Assembly (NCBI RefSeq): GCF_017829975.1
Contig: NZ_JAEEGA010000005.1
Coordinates: 1 to 64,000 of the forward strand
Reading direction: 5' to 3'
DNA: 64,000 bases
Source of the DNA: Vagococcus allomyrinae
GTDB lineage: Bacteria; Bacillota; Bacilli; Lactobacillales; Vagococcaceae
Position numbers and translations under genes: made by a program. Positions 24,856 through 34,192 of the stretch are shown one piece after another. Numbering within the stretch: position 1 is the first letter of the stretch; each line of letters opens with the position of its first letter. Under the pieces are notes generated by a model, which worked only from the letters and a program-made list of their open reading frames with translations, was not told the origin of the DNA and ran no database searches.

Positions 24856-25683
24856 CTAACCCTTAATTCCTGATTGACTAAAGGTGGCGATAATCTGGCG
24901 TTGAAAGACCGCATACATTCCTAATGGTAGGAGCATGGTCATGACGGAAATTGCCATCGCCACTGGAATATCCGTTCCACCTTCAGCACTGACAAACAGT
25001 TGTAAAGCCAGGGATAAGGTGTAATTCAGCTCACTTTTGAGAATTAAGGCCGGCCAGACATATTCATTCCAGGAATTAATAAAAAAGATAATTCCGATAG
25101 AGAGGATTGCTGGTTTAATCAAAGGCACCACAATGCCACTTAAAATCTTTAAATGAGAAGCCTTTTCTAGCCTTGCCACTTCCAGTAAGGACTGTGGTAC
25201 GCCACGCATGTGTTGTCGCAGTAAAAAAATCCCTGTGGCATCTGCCAGTTGCGGTAAAGCGACCCCTAAAAGTTGGTCCCGCAAACCAATTTTGGAGATG
25301 GTCATAAAGTTAGGCACCATGGTCACTGTAAAAGGGATAAAAATCGTACTGATCAACAAAAAATACATTAACTTTTTGCCCCGAAATTGAAAGAAAACAA
25401 AACTGTAAGCAGCAAAAAGGCCAGTCACTAATTTAAAGACGGTCACAACCGTGGCAATTAAAAAGGTGTTAGCAGTAATTCGCAAAAAGGGGATCTTGGT
25501 CAAAACATTTCTATAAGCAGCTGTCGTAAATTCTTTGGGCCACAAGCGCAAACCACTGTTAAAGGCCTCCGTCAACTGTTTAAAAGAGGTCGTCAAGGCA
25601 AAGATCAGCGGATAGACAAACAGCAGTACGACGACAATAAATAGCAGATGCCAAAAGACTTCTGGCTTCAACTTAATTTTCAT
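24856..25683 (-). CDS. Carbohydrate ABC transporter permease (MalG/UgpE type)
   Basis: About 275 residues with six helices and the EAA loop (SLLEVARLEKASHLKILSGI...P). The start is the ATG at 25683, with AAGGGTG upstream; it overlaps the end of the preceding permease gene by 11 bases, which indicates coupled translation. It belongs to the CUT1 importer with the genes on either side. Confidence 0.92.
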   Translation of the reverse strand: MKIKLKPEVFWHLLFIVVVLLFVYPLIFALTTSFKQLTEAFNSGLRLWPKEFTTAAYRNVLTKIPFLRITANTFLIATVVTVFKLVTGLFAAYSFVFFQFRGKKLMYFLLISTIFIPFTVTMVPNFMTISKIGLRDQLLGVALPQLADATGIFLLRQHMRGVPQSLLEVARLEKASHLKILSGIVVPLIKPAILSIGIIFFINSWNEYVWPALILKSELNYTLSLALQLFVSAEGGTDIPVAMAISVMTMLLPLGMYAVFQRQIIATFSQSGIKG

Positions 25684-26566
25684 AATAAACACCCTTCTCC
25701 ACGTACTTAAACTCCACTAAAAGCAACACAACAAAGACCACTAGGGTCATAATCGATAAGGCTGAAGCCTTTCCCGTATTATAGTAACCGAAGGCTTCCT
25801 GATAAACACCGTAAATAATGTTGGAGCTGGCGTTATTAGGCCCTCCTTGGGTCAAAACTTTAATCGGAGTAAAGACATATTGCAAACCTTGAACAATGCT
25901 CATAATTAAGACGTAAACCGCTGTTGAAGACGTTAAGGGCATGACAATCCTACGAAAAATCTGACGGTCAGGTGTTTTCTCCAAGCGAGCCGCTTCAATC
26001 AACTCTGGCGAAACATTACTCATCCCTGATAACAGCACTAAAAAGTTATAGCCAAAGGTTTTAAAGACTGCCACCAAGCTAATGACCACGATGACCAGTC
26101 CTTTAGTTTTAGACCAAGCAGGCAGGGTTATGCCAATTTTAGCCAGCAGTAACCCGACTGGTCCCGAAACGGGATTAAAAATCCACTGCAACACAATCGC
26201 CCCAACAACTAAGGAAATTAAACTGGGCATAAATAATAGAATTTTATAAACCCCTTTGCCGCGTTTCATGACAAAGGTGTTGACGAAAGCAAAAACATAG
26301 GGAATCAAAAAGTTAAGGACCATCAGCAACACCATGTAAAGAGCAGTATTAGCGAACAGTTTCAGCGTCACCGGATCAGTCAAGACGTCCAAGTAGTTCC
26401 CTAAACCGACAGGTACTTTGATTGGTGCAACCATGTTCCACTTTAAGAGACTTAAATACAAGGTGTACATTACGGGCCAAAACATAAAAACGAGAAAAGC
26501 CAGACCAGCTGGTGCTATAAACAGCCAAGCCAACACCTTTTCCCGTTTTTGTTGCGTTAACCTCAT
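25673..26566 (-). CDS. Carbohydrate ABC transporter permease (MalF/UgpA type)
   Basis: About 297 residues with six helices beginning LAWLFIAPAGLAFLVFMFWP, the usual start of CUT1 permeases, and an EAA loop (ELIEAARLEKTPDRQIFRRI). The ATG at 26566 (MRLTQQKREK) follows GGAAGGTGAGG, so I prefer it to the ATG at 26593. It pairs with the next permease gene. Confidence 0.92.
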   Translation of the reverse strand: MRLTQQKREKVLAWLFIAPAGLAFLVFMFWPVMYTLYLSLLKWNMVAPIKVPVGLGNYLDVLTDPVTLKLFANTALYMVLLMVLNFLIPYVFAFVNTFVMKRGKGVYKILLFMPSLISLVVGAIVLQWIFNPVSGPVGLLLAKIGITLPAWSKTKGLVIVVISLVAVFKTFGYNFLVLLSGMSNVSPELIEAARLEKTPDRQIFRRIVMPLTSSTAVYVLIMSIVQGLQYVFTPIKVLTQGGPNNASSNIIYGVYQEAFGYYNTGKASALSIMTLVVFVVLLLVEFKYVEKGVYYEN

Positions 26567-26596
26567 CCACCTCACCTTCCTTTCATCATACACAGA

Positions 26597-27892
26597 CTAG
26601 TCCATCAACTGATTAATTTCTTTTTCCGCATCCTTCAAGGCTTTTTCAACGCTAACAGTCCCTTCTAAAATCTGGTCTCGGGTGTTGGCAAAGATCTGCT
26701 CAGCCTGTGCTCCGACATCATCAGGAAAGGCCGCCCACGGGTAAATTTCCGCCAATTCTTCGTAAGCAATCCCAAAAAGCTGATTCTCTTTAAGGTAATT
26801 TTGCAAGCCATTAGGGTCTTTTGCCACATCCTCTCGCGGCGGCAAATAACCGGTATTCTTTGACCATTTTGCCAACCACTCTGGCTCCATCATAAATTTA
26901 ATAAATTCCCAAGCCGCTTGCTGCTCTGCTGGTTCTTTCGCTAAGATCGGCAAAAAATTCCCGCCGGCAGGAATGCGTCGTTCTTTTCCACTAAAAATTG
27001 GAAATTCCGCCCCTTTTAACTCAAATTCAACAGTGCTTTGAATTGTGTCAATCTTTGCACTGGTGCCTAAAAAAATCCCCACCTTACCATTACTAAAGGC
27101 TTGAATCCCTTCATCTGCGCCAATATGGAGGGCTGTTTTATCTTTCAGCACCATATCCGCAAATAACTCATAAGCTTGAATTGCCTCTTGCGAAGCAAAA
27201 GTCGCCTTACCATTCTTTAGCATCTCGGCTCCATTACTTTCCAACAATCCTTGAACTGCCCAATTATCGGCATATTCCTGCATGTAAAAACCATACTCCC
27301 CAGTTTTATCGCTGATGACCTGAGCCATCTGCCGAACTTCTTGCCAAGTCGTTGGCGGTTGCTCTGAATCTAGGCCTGCCGCTTTAAACAGATCAGCATT
27401 ATAATAGATAATTGGCGTGCTGATCGCATAAGGTAAGCCGATTTGCTCTCCATCCACTTGGGCCAAAGATAAGATATTCGGCAAAAAAGTTTCACTTAAA
27501 TAACCTTGATCGTCTGGGACTTGCTCAGCGATTAAGGTTTTCGGGTCAATATACTCAAAATTTGCGGCAAAATACTTCAAGTAGTTATAGCCGATCATGG
27601 CAATCGAGGGCGCTTCACCAGCCGCTACCTCCGCTTGTAAATTTTGCATTAGCCCCGGGTACATATCCGGGTTATACACTTCTGTTACGTTAATCTTATC
27701 CTGACTATCATTAAAAGCCGTCACCATCTCCTTAATGACCGGCGCCCCAAAATTTTCCGAAAAGACATGCCAAAAACTAATTTCCACAACTTCATCCTGA
27801 GAGCTCTCATTCTTTGGCTGACTGCCACAACTGCTACCAACTACCCCTACAACAACCGCGATTATCATGATTAACCATTGGTGTTTCTTCAT
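26597..27892 (-). CDS. ABC transporter extracellular solute-binding lipoprotein (UgpB-like)
   Basis: About 431 residues. A lipoprotein signal ends at VVGSSC (lipobox Cys near residue 22), followed by a Ser/Glu-rich spacer. The mature part begins with EISFWHVFSENFG and contains EVAAGEAPSIAMIGYNYL, GIFLGTSAKID and PIFSGKERRIPAGGNF, as in family 1 solute-binding proteins similar to UgpB. It is first in the five-gene operon. The ligand may be a polyol phosphate or an oligosaccharide; the sequence does not settle this. ATG codons at 27895 and 27892 are both possible. Confidence 0.9.
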   Translation of the reverse strand: MKKHQWLIMIIAVVVGVVGSSCGSQPKNESSQDEVVEISFWHVFSENFGAPVIKEMVTAFNDSQDKINVTEVYNPDMYPGLMQNLQAEVAAGEAPSIAMIGYNYLKYFAANFEYIDPKTLIAEQVPDDQGYLSETFLPNILSLAQVDGEQIGLPYAISTPIIYYNADLFKAAGLDSEQPPTTWQEVRQMAQVISDKTGEYGFYMQEYADNWAVQGLLESNGAEMLKNGKATFASQEAIQAYELFADMVLKDKTALHIGADEGIQAFSNGKVGIFLGTSAKIDTIQSTVEFELKGAEFPIFSGKERRIPAGGNFLPILAKEPAEQQAAWEFIKFMMEPEWLAKWSKNTGYLPPREDVAKDPNGLQNYLKENQLFGIAYEELAEIYPWAAFPDDVGAQAEQIFANTRDQILEGTVSVEKALKDAEKEINQLMD

Positions 27893-27937
27893 CATTCCCT
27901 CTCCTTCGCGCTGGCTTCCTTAAACAAAATTATTCTA

Positions 27938-27988
27938 AAGGATGACGCAACCTCCTACCCTCGCGATAGGTAGAAGGCGACCATCCTT
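27938..27988. repeat. Compound hairpin in the leader of the ABC operon
   Basis: AAGGATG...CATCCTT encloses CCTTCTACC...GGGTAGGAGG, 45 bp before the binding-protein gene. On the minus strand it is followed by TTTAGAATAATTTTG, a poor T tract, so it may be a weak attenuator or an mRNA stabiliser. Confidence 0.5.
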
Positions 27989-28478
27989 GCAGTGAGCGGC
28001 CTAATCAAATTCCAATCCATCTTAGCGATCAGCTGCTGGTTGTCGGGAAATGCTAACTACGCTTGTTCACTGATTCTCTTTTGAAAACACCGTTCACTGC
28101 ACCGATCAGCATCAACTAATATTAATAGAGTCTGCTTAATCACAGTTCGTGGCTTAACTTTGATTCTCAACGGTTGACTAGCGCTAACCCCACGCTAAAA
28201 AAGCAACATCAACCTACATCTAACGTCGCTTATCAGCTACCTGATTAAGATAATCACTAAACTCACCGATTATTCAAACTTCTAGAAAACTCACTAAAAT
28301 ACCTTCAGATCATTTCAAATTTTCGCTACAAAATGACACGCGCTTTATTCAAGGACCATCAAGAAGTTGCAATAATCATTGGCAAAGGGTAATACTGATC
28401 AGCTGGAGCGCCTAGTCTGGTCAAGCTTCATGATGAAGCCACTTATGTTTTGTTGGGGGGGACTCTATTAACAGGCTC

Positions 28479-28507
28479 ATTGTACGACGTTATGGAAGCG
28501 GTGTCAA
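28479..28507 (-). promoter_or_regulatory. Promoter of the ABC operon with cre-like site
   Basis: TTGACA (28507-28502), 17-bp spacer, TACAAT (28484-28479). TGGAAGCGGTGTCA (28493-28506, plus strand) matches cre at 11 of 14 positions and covers the -35. It is nearly identical in its upstream half to the promoter at 13749-13777. It lies about 580 bp upstream of the first gene, implying a long leader. The rest of 27896-28816 holds no gene I can support. Confidence 0.6.
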
Positions 28508-28745
28508 CGCTAGCTTTTTTTAAATAACAAGTAGCATTGTGAACACCGCAACAAAGAGGCTCAATCAAAAAAAGACTTTAAAAACACCGTTCTCATTTAG
28601 AGAAAGCTCTTGAAACTCCCCGTATTTTTTTAGCTAACGAAAGATAGCTTTCACATTAACTTCAGAATTATCCGTTATTTCCTTTGCCTGTCCTTGTTTT
28701 AAAAAAGCTTATAATCCGAATTATTGAACGCTTAGAAAATAACAA

Positions 28746-28779
28746 GAGGAGTCAGCCCCAAAACAAGGGACGACTCCTC
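28746..28779 (-). terminator. Terminator of the mannan operon
   Basis: GAGGAGTC / GACTCCTC with an inner CCC...GGG pair, followed on the minus strand by TTGTTATTTTC. It is downstream of the ROK kinase gene. Confidence 0.6.
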
Positions 28780-28816
28780 CACCGTTATTAAAAAATGCTT
28801 TACGCTAAGACACTTC

Positions 28817-29695
28817 TTACACTTGAGCAGGTAAGGTCGTCATAAAATTAGCGACAGCTCCAATTAAGTTTGCTTGATTGTTAAATTGACAAATCCCTAA
28901 AGGAACGACTAAATCAGTGGCTTGCACTTGGTTGATCAGCGCCTCGACTTTCAAGGTCAAAATAGCTAACAAATCAGACCGACTGGATAAACCGCCCCCG
29001 ATCAACACTTTGTCAGGGTTAAAACTCACCGCCAAATTTACAATGCCTCTTGCCAATCCATCATACATCTGATCAATCGCTTTTTGGGCAGCTTGATCGC
29101 CGCCATCAGCTAAAGCAAACAATTCTTTGCCAGAGAGGGGTTGCCCTCCCAGATGTGCCGCCGCAAATTCACGGGCCACGACAACCGGACTGGCGACTTG
29201 ACTAAAGGTTCGCTGTTGATCCATTAACATGTAACCAAACTCGCCGCCAAACAACTGTGGTCCTTTGACTAATTGTCGATTGAGAATCACCGCCCCACCA
29301 ATGCCACTGCCAATCACTAAAAAGAGACTGTTGGCCACCTCTTTAGCCGCTCCTTGCCAAACTTCGGCCAAAGCCGCACAATTGGCATCATTTTCCATCG
29401 TCACTGGTAAATTAAACAGGCTTGCCAATTGGCTGACGATCGGAAAGTGATGAACGTAAGGCACGGCACTAATGCCGCCAATTACGCCCGTTTCAGTGTT
29501 AACAGCACCTGGGGCACTAAAAGCGACGCCGGTGATTTGATGAGTCTTTTTAACGTCTTCAAAAACTCTCATTAATTGTTGTTGCATCTCTGGCCATGTG
29601 GCCGGTGTAGGAAAGTCATTTGTCTGACTTAATTGTTCCTCCCACAAGCCGTACTTGACGGCTGTACCGCCAATATCAAAGGCTAAAATTGCCAT
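28817..29695 (-). CDS. ROK-family sugar kinase
   Basis: A 292-residue ROK protein with the ATP-binding start ILAFDIGGTAVKYGLW and the catalytic ENDANCAALAE. The usual ROK zinc site (GHxxxxxxGxxCxCGxxGCxE) is absent: the region reads GGEFGYMLMDQQRTFSQVAS, without His or Cys, as in the beta-glucoside kinase and N-acetylmannosamine kinase subgroup. It is the last gene of the operon and would phosphorylate free hexose (glucose or mannose) released from imported oligosaccharides. Substrate is inferred from context. Confidence 0.85.
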   Translation of the reverse strand: MAILAFDIGGTAVKYGLWEEQLSQTNDFPTPATWPEMQQQLMRVFEDVKKTHQITGVAFSAPGAVNTETGVIGGISAVPYVHHFPIVSQLASLFNLPVTMENDANCAALAEVWQGAAKEVANSLFLVIGSGIGGAVILNRQLVKGPQLFGGEFGYMLMDQQRTFSQVASPVVVAREFAAAHLGGQPLSGKELFALADGGDQAAQKAIDQMYDGLARGIVNLAVSFNPDKVLIGGGLSSRSDLLAILTLKVEALINQVQATDLVVPLGICQFNNQANLIGAVANFMTTLPAQV

Positions 29696-29719
29696 CTGAA
29701 CCTGCTTTCTTTTCTCTTG

Positions 29720-30433
29720 CTAATCCCTTGTCAGTACCACGTCAATTGAGAAGTCGTCATAACGATGAACCGAAATCGAATACTCAAAGGCCGCCCCTGT
29801 GTCTAAATAGCCTATTTGCTCGGCCACTGCCACAGGATCGCCTTTTTCCAAGTGCAGATGTTCTGCCTCAAAATCTGTGACCTTGCGCGCCGAAATATTT
29901 CGATGCCCGCTTTGAATCACTAAATGCAACTCTTCTTCAATGTATTCGTAAATAGAATGTTCAATCGTTGGCGCTTTTAAGCCGGGAATTAAATCAATCG
30001 GCATGTACATTTTCTCCATAACGGTCGGTAGTCCATCGATGTGACGCACGCGATAGATGTCGTAGACAAAGCTGTCACTCGTCAAGTTTAACTTGGACTG
30101 AGCCACCTCTGGACAGGGAATAATTGAGAAATTGATTATTTTACTCAAGACAGTTCGATTCGGATTCAGGGCGGTTGTTCCTCTGAACTGATTAGCCACG
30201 CTGAGCCGTTCCATCTCTCTTGGGTTAATGTCTTTGACAAAGGTGCCTGACCCCCGGCGTTTAATGATTAACCCTTCTGTCACCAAGATGTCCAAAGCTT
30301 TCTTGATGGTCATTTTACTAGAATCATACGTGACACAGAGGTCTTTTTCAAAAGGAATTTGTTGATTTGCTTGATATTCTCCCTTTAAAATTCTATTTCG
30401 AATATCATTGGATATCACAATGTATTTTTGCAT
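29720..30433 (-). CDS. GntR-family regulator (UTRA/HutC subfamily)
   Basis: A 237-residue regulator with an N-terminal GntR winged helix (IRNRILKGEYQANQQIPFEK, then LVTEGLIIKRRGSGTFV) and a C-terminal UTRA effector domain (VYDIYRVRHIDGLPTVMEKM; HSIYEYIEEEL). Regulators of this subfamily bind GTATATAC-like or GTATAGAC-like palindromes. Two such palindromes overlap promoters at 38079-38104 and 39308-39325, so this protein is the probable local repressor of the mannan locus, relieved by a sugar or sugar phosphate. Confidence 0.9.
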   Translation of the reverse strand: MQKYIVISNDIRNRILKGEYQANQQIPFEKDLCVTYDSSKMTIKKALDILVTEGLIIKRRGSGTFVKDINPREMERLSVANQFRGTTALNPNRTVLSKIINFSIIPCPEVAQSKLNLTSDSFVYDIYRVRHIDGLPTVMEKMYMPIDLIPGLKAPTIEHSIYEYIEEELHLVIQSGHRNISARKVTDFEAEHLHLEKGDPVAVAEQIGYLDTGAAFEYSISVHRYDDFSIDVVLTRD

Positions 30434-30512
30434 GGTGTCACCTGTCCTTTTGCTTTCTAAGCCGTCTTCTGATAAAAGTATAAGGGTTAATCCAGCCGTT
30501 GTCTAGCTTTGG

Positions 30513-31940
30513 TTAAGGCTTAAATTTTAATGCCATGGCTTCTGGAATCTCTACTTGATTAGCCTGAGCTGTTTTAGCGAACCAGTGGCCTGATTTTTTA
30601 ATGGTTTTAACTTGTGTGTGAATATTGGTGGCGATCAATCCGTAACGGTTGCGGTAAGCATTTCCCCAAGACCAGCAGTCCAAAGGGGTCCACAAATGGT
30701 AACCAAAACAATTTGACCCTTCACTTATCCCTTTCTCAAGCCAGTATAAATGCTCCTGAATGAATTGAATCCGATAATCGTCTTCAATTACCCCTGCTTG
30801 GTTTAAGAAGCGTTCCTCTCGGGAGACACCCATGCCATTTTCAGAGACAAACCAAGGCAAGTTCCCGTAGTTATCGCGAATATTGAGGGCAATGTCATAG
30901 AGGGCTTGGGGGTATATTTCCCAGCCTTTGTCCACATTCATCCGGCGGCCAGGCATGTGGTATTCCTCAAAATAACGACTAGGCATCCAATCAACGGCCA
31001 AGCTATCGGCGGAAACTGCTGGTTGCTGCACTCGGTGGGGATGGTAAAAGTTAACACCAAGGACGTCGATCGTATTGTCTTTAATGATTGCCAGTTCCTC
31101 TGGCGTACTGTCCCATAAGACTCCATCGGCTGCCAATAACTCGACTAAGGCTGGCGGAAAGGTTCCTTTCGTTGAAGGGTCCATAAAGAGCTGATTCATC
31201 CACAAATTGGCGATTTCAGCCGCTTTTAAATCAGCAGCTTCATTGGTTGCTGGATAAGAAGGCGTTAAATTGAGAATAATACCGATTCGACTAGCCGGCT
31301 GTTGCTTGATTCGGCGAAAGGCCTGAATCGTTTTAGCTGAGGCCAATTGAATATTATAAGCCACTTGGACGGCTTTTTTGCCATCGACGAGTTTAGGGTA
31401 GTGAAATTGGTATAAATATTGCCCATCCACCACTACCATCGGTTCATTAAAGGTAAACCAATCCGTAACACGGTCACCAAACAGGTTGAAGCACTGCTCG
31501 GCAAATTTAACAAACAATGTCACGACATGCTTGGACTCCCAGCCACCGTATTGCTGGTAAAGAGCTACGGGGATATCAAAGTGATGCAAATTAATCACAG
31601 GTCGAATGCCTTGACGGATAAACTCATCGATCAGGTCATTATAAAAGCGGACACCATCCGGATTAAGACTCGCCGTTTCAAAATCATCAATCAATCGAGA
31701 CCATTGGATCGAGGTCCGAACAGAATTTAAGCCGACTTCTTTCATCAACGCGATATCTTCTTTAAAACTATTGTAAAAATTAGAAGCTGTATCTGGTCCG
31801 ACTTGATCATAAAAAGCTTCTGGTTCTACCTCATACCAGTGATCAAAAACACTGGCATGTTGTTTATTAAAACGCCCTTCACTTTGGGGGCCTGATGTAG
31901 CCGCTCCCCACCAAAAGTTTTCTGGAAATTGTTTTTTCAT
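30513..31940 (-). CDS. Glycoside hydrolase family 1
   Basis: A 475-residue GH1 enzyme. The acid/base Glu is in TFNEPMVVV and the nucleophile Glu in FVSENGMGVS. The start KQFPENFWWGAATSGPQSEG is typical. In 6-phospho-glycosidases a Ser, a Lys and a Tyr in the SWxNGYxKRY region bind phosphate; here the region reads CWSWGNAYRNRYG, keeping Ser and Tyr but with Asn in place of Lys. Because the operon imports by ABC transporter rather than PTS, an unphosphorylated beta-glucoside or beta-mannoside is the more likely substrate. Confidence 0.88.
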   Translation of the reverse strand: MKKQFPENFWWGAATSGPQSEGRFNKQHASVFDHWYEVEPEAFYDQVGPDTASNFYNSFKEDIALMKEVGLNSVRTSIQWSRLIDDFETASLNPDGVRFYNDLIDEFIRQGIRPVINLHHFDIPVALYQQYGGWESKHVVTLFVKFAEQCFNLFGDRVTDWFTFNEPMVVVDGQYLYQFHYPKLVDGKKAVQVAYNIQLASAKTIQAFRRIKQQPASRIGIILNLTPSYPATNEAADLKAAEIANLWMNQLFMDPSTKGTFPPALVELLAADGVLWDSTPEELAIIKDNTIDVLGVNFYHPHRVQQPAVSADSLAVDWMPSRYFEEYHMPGRRMNVDKGWEIYPQALYDIALNIRDNYGNLPWFVSENGMGVSREERFLNQAGVIEDDYRIQFIQEHLYWLEKGISEGSNCFGYHLWTPLDCWSWGNAYRNRYGLIATNIHTQVKTIKKSGHWFAKTAQANQVEIPEAMALKFKP

Positions 31941-31957
31941 CCTAACACCTCATTTAA

Positions 31958-34180
31958 TTAGTCTGCTCTTAAATAAAAGAGCTTGCTGGCAAAATCCCCT
32001 GGCATTTCACGGCTCCAGTAATCATTTTCACGGCCGATATAGTTGCCACCTAAAATCAAGCCAATTTGAGCAAGATCGTCCCCATAGCGCTTCTCTTGTT
32101 GATTGATTTGATAGCAATACGTCGGGTTCAATCCTTGTAACTTCAAACGTTCATATGGCGGATTAGGCTTAGCTAAGACCTGATAATAACCGACTAACGC
32201 GGTTTTTTGATCCTGAGACACGACCATCCACGCTACCTCATTGGACTCGAAAGGACTCAGTAAGCGATAAAAGGTCCCTTGTTGAATCAATGGCTGAACG
32301 TCTTTAAATTGCCGAATCTGTTCCCTCACTTGTGCTTTTTCAGTTGCGGTTAATTGAGTTGGGTCCAGCTCGTAACCAAAGGTGCCGAACAGTGCCACAT
32401 CGCCACGCATTTTCAAACTGGTCATCCGAGCCACTTGATGATTGGGAACCGCGGAAACGTGACTTCCCATCGTCGCTAAAGGATAAACCATGGAGGCACC
32501 ATACTGTATTTTCAACCGCTCAACAGCGTCTGTATCATCACTTGTCCACGCTTGAGGGGCGTAATAGAGCAAAGCGGGGTCAAAGCGACCGCCTCCGCCG
32601 GCACATGATTCGATCAAGAGATCAGGGTAGTTTGTGACTAAGCGGTCATATAAGTCATACACCCCTAGAATATACCGATGACTTAGCTCACCTTGGCGAT
32701 TTGCCGGTAAGTCAGTCGAAAAAGCTTCTGAAATATAGCGATTCATGTCCAGCTTCAAATAATCAATCTGGCTGGTCTCAAGAATGGCTTGCATTTGAGC
32801 AAAGATTTGATCGACCACGGCTTTTCTAGAAAAATCCAGCACAAATTGATTGCGACCATGGGAGATTTGTTTAGTTGGCTGACCGATCAGCCAGTCTGGG
32901 TGTTCCTCATAAAGCTTCGTGCCTTTGGAAATCATCTCCGGTTCAAACCAAAGACCAAACAATAACCCTTTTTCATGGATTTTGCGGGCCAAGCTAGGCA
33001 AACCGTTGGGAAGTTTGGCTTGGTCGACAAACCAGTCCCCTAAAGATGAACTGTCATCGTCCCGCTTGCCAAACCAGCCATCATCTAACACAAATAGATC
33101 CACGCCTAAGTCAGCGGCCTCTGTGGCAATGGCTAACAGTTTCTCTTCATCGAAATCAAAGTAAGTCGCTTCCCAGTTATTAAGCAGCACTGGCCGTTGT
33201 TGATTAGCCCAACGGGGATTGACGAGTTGTTGCTGGTAAAAGTCATGAAAGACTTGACTCATGCCGTTTAAACCCGTCTCACTGTAAACCATTACGGCTT
33301 CTGGTGTGTCGAATTGACTAGCTGGCGCCAGTTGCCAGCTAAATTGATACGGGTTAATCCCTAGCTGAACGCGACTAATGCCATAAGAATCTACTTCAAT
33401 TTGCCCTCTAAAGTTACCGCTGTAGATCAAACTAAAACCAAAAGCCTCGCCACTCGATTCAGTTGTCGTCTCTGGACAAAGGGCTAAAAAAGGATTGTGG
33501 ACATGACTGCTGGCACCACGAGTACTTGAGATCGCCTGAACCCCTTTGATTAAAGCATCTCGTTCAAGTTGTGTTTCCCGAGCCCAAGCCCCATTTAAAT
33601 GAAGCCATTCCAACTGATCAGTCGGCAAATCCAGGTTTAAACTGGCCAATTGCTTGAGGAAAAAATTCTCTGTCCCTGAATTTTTGATCACCGTCCGCCG
33701 CGTAATGACCGGATAATCAGTAAAAATGGTATAAAATAAACTGAGTTCCAGTTCACTGTAACGGTCTTTTAAATAAACCACCAAGGTTTCTGCTTGAGAG
33801 TCATTAGCGAAGGTTGTCGGCAAACCAGGCACTGATCGTTTACCGGTATAGGTATCATACCCCTGATACTCAAATTGACTGAGGGAATCACCGGCTGGAT
33901 AAGCCACTTCTAAAGCCGGATAACGAAAGTCCGTCGTTCCAAAAACTGGCAGTTCTTGCTTAATATGCTCCAGCGATGTTGTTAAATTCCCTTCCAACTG
34001 ATTGTTAGCTGGACGAACTTCCCGTTCGATCAAATAACTAAAATCCTCTCGATGACGAATCGCTTTCCCGTAATAGAGGTGTTCCAAAGTCTTCGTTGCT
34101 TCCATCACGCGGAACAAATAACTGACTTTGCCATTAGTTAAATGAAACTCCTGCTCTTCATTGATTTGAATTAATTTCAC
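31958..34180 (-). CDS. Alpha-galactosidase, GH36
   Basis: A 740-residue GH36 enzyme of full length. The N-terminal beta-sandwich is followed by the catalytic barrel with FVLDDGWFGKRDDD, GLWFEPEMIS, the nucleophile Asp in DYLKLDMNRYI, SCAGGGGRFDPALL and the acid/base Asp in WTSDDTDAVERL. There is no signal peptide, so it acts in the cytoplasm on imported oligosaccharides. Start is a GTG with GAGGAG upstream. In this locus it would remove galactosyl branches from galactomannan or galactoglucomannan fragments; raffinose-family sugars are an alternative. Confidence 0.93.
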   Translation of the reverse strand: MKLIQINEEQEFHLTNGKVSYLFRVMEATKTLEHLYYGKAIRHREDFSYLIEREVRPANNQLEGNLTTSLEHIKQELPVFGTTDFRYPALEVAYPAGDSLSQFEYQGYDTYTGKRSVPGLPTTFANDSQAETLVVYLKDRYSELELSLFYTIFTDYPVITRRTVIKNSGTENFFLKQLASLNLDLPTDQLEWLHLNGAWARETQLERDALIKGVQAISSTRGASSHVHNPFLALCPETTTESSGEAFGFSLIYSGNFRGQIEVDSYGISRVQLGINPYQFSWQLAPASQFDTPEAVMVYSETGLNGMSQVFHDFYQQQLVNPRWANQQRPVLLNNWEATYFDFDEEKLLAIATEAADLGVDLFVLDDGWFGKRDDDSSSLGDWFVDQAKLPNGLPSLARKIHEKGLLFGLWFEPEMISKGTKLYEEHPDWLIGQPTKQISHGRNQFVLDFSRKAVVDQIFAQMQAILETSQIDYLKLDMNRYISEAFSTDLPANRQGELSHRYILGVYDLYDRLVTNYPDLLIESCAGGGGRFDPALLYYAPQAWTSDDTDAVERLKIQYGASMVYPLATMGSHVSAVPNHQVARMTSLKMRGDVALFGTFGYELDPTQLTATEKAQVREQIRQFKDVQPLIQQGTFYRLLSPFESNEVAWMVVSQDQKTALVGYYQVLAKPNPPYERLKLQGLNPTYCYQINQQEKRYGDDLAQIGLILGGNYIGRENDYWSREMPGDFASKLFYLRAD

Positions 34181-34192
34181 GTCTACACTCCT

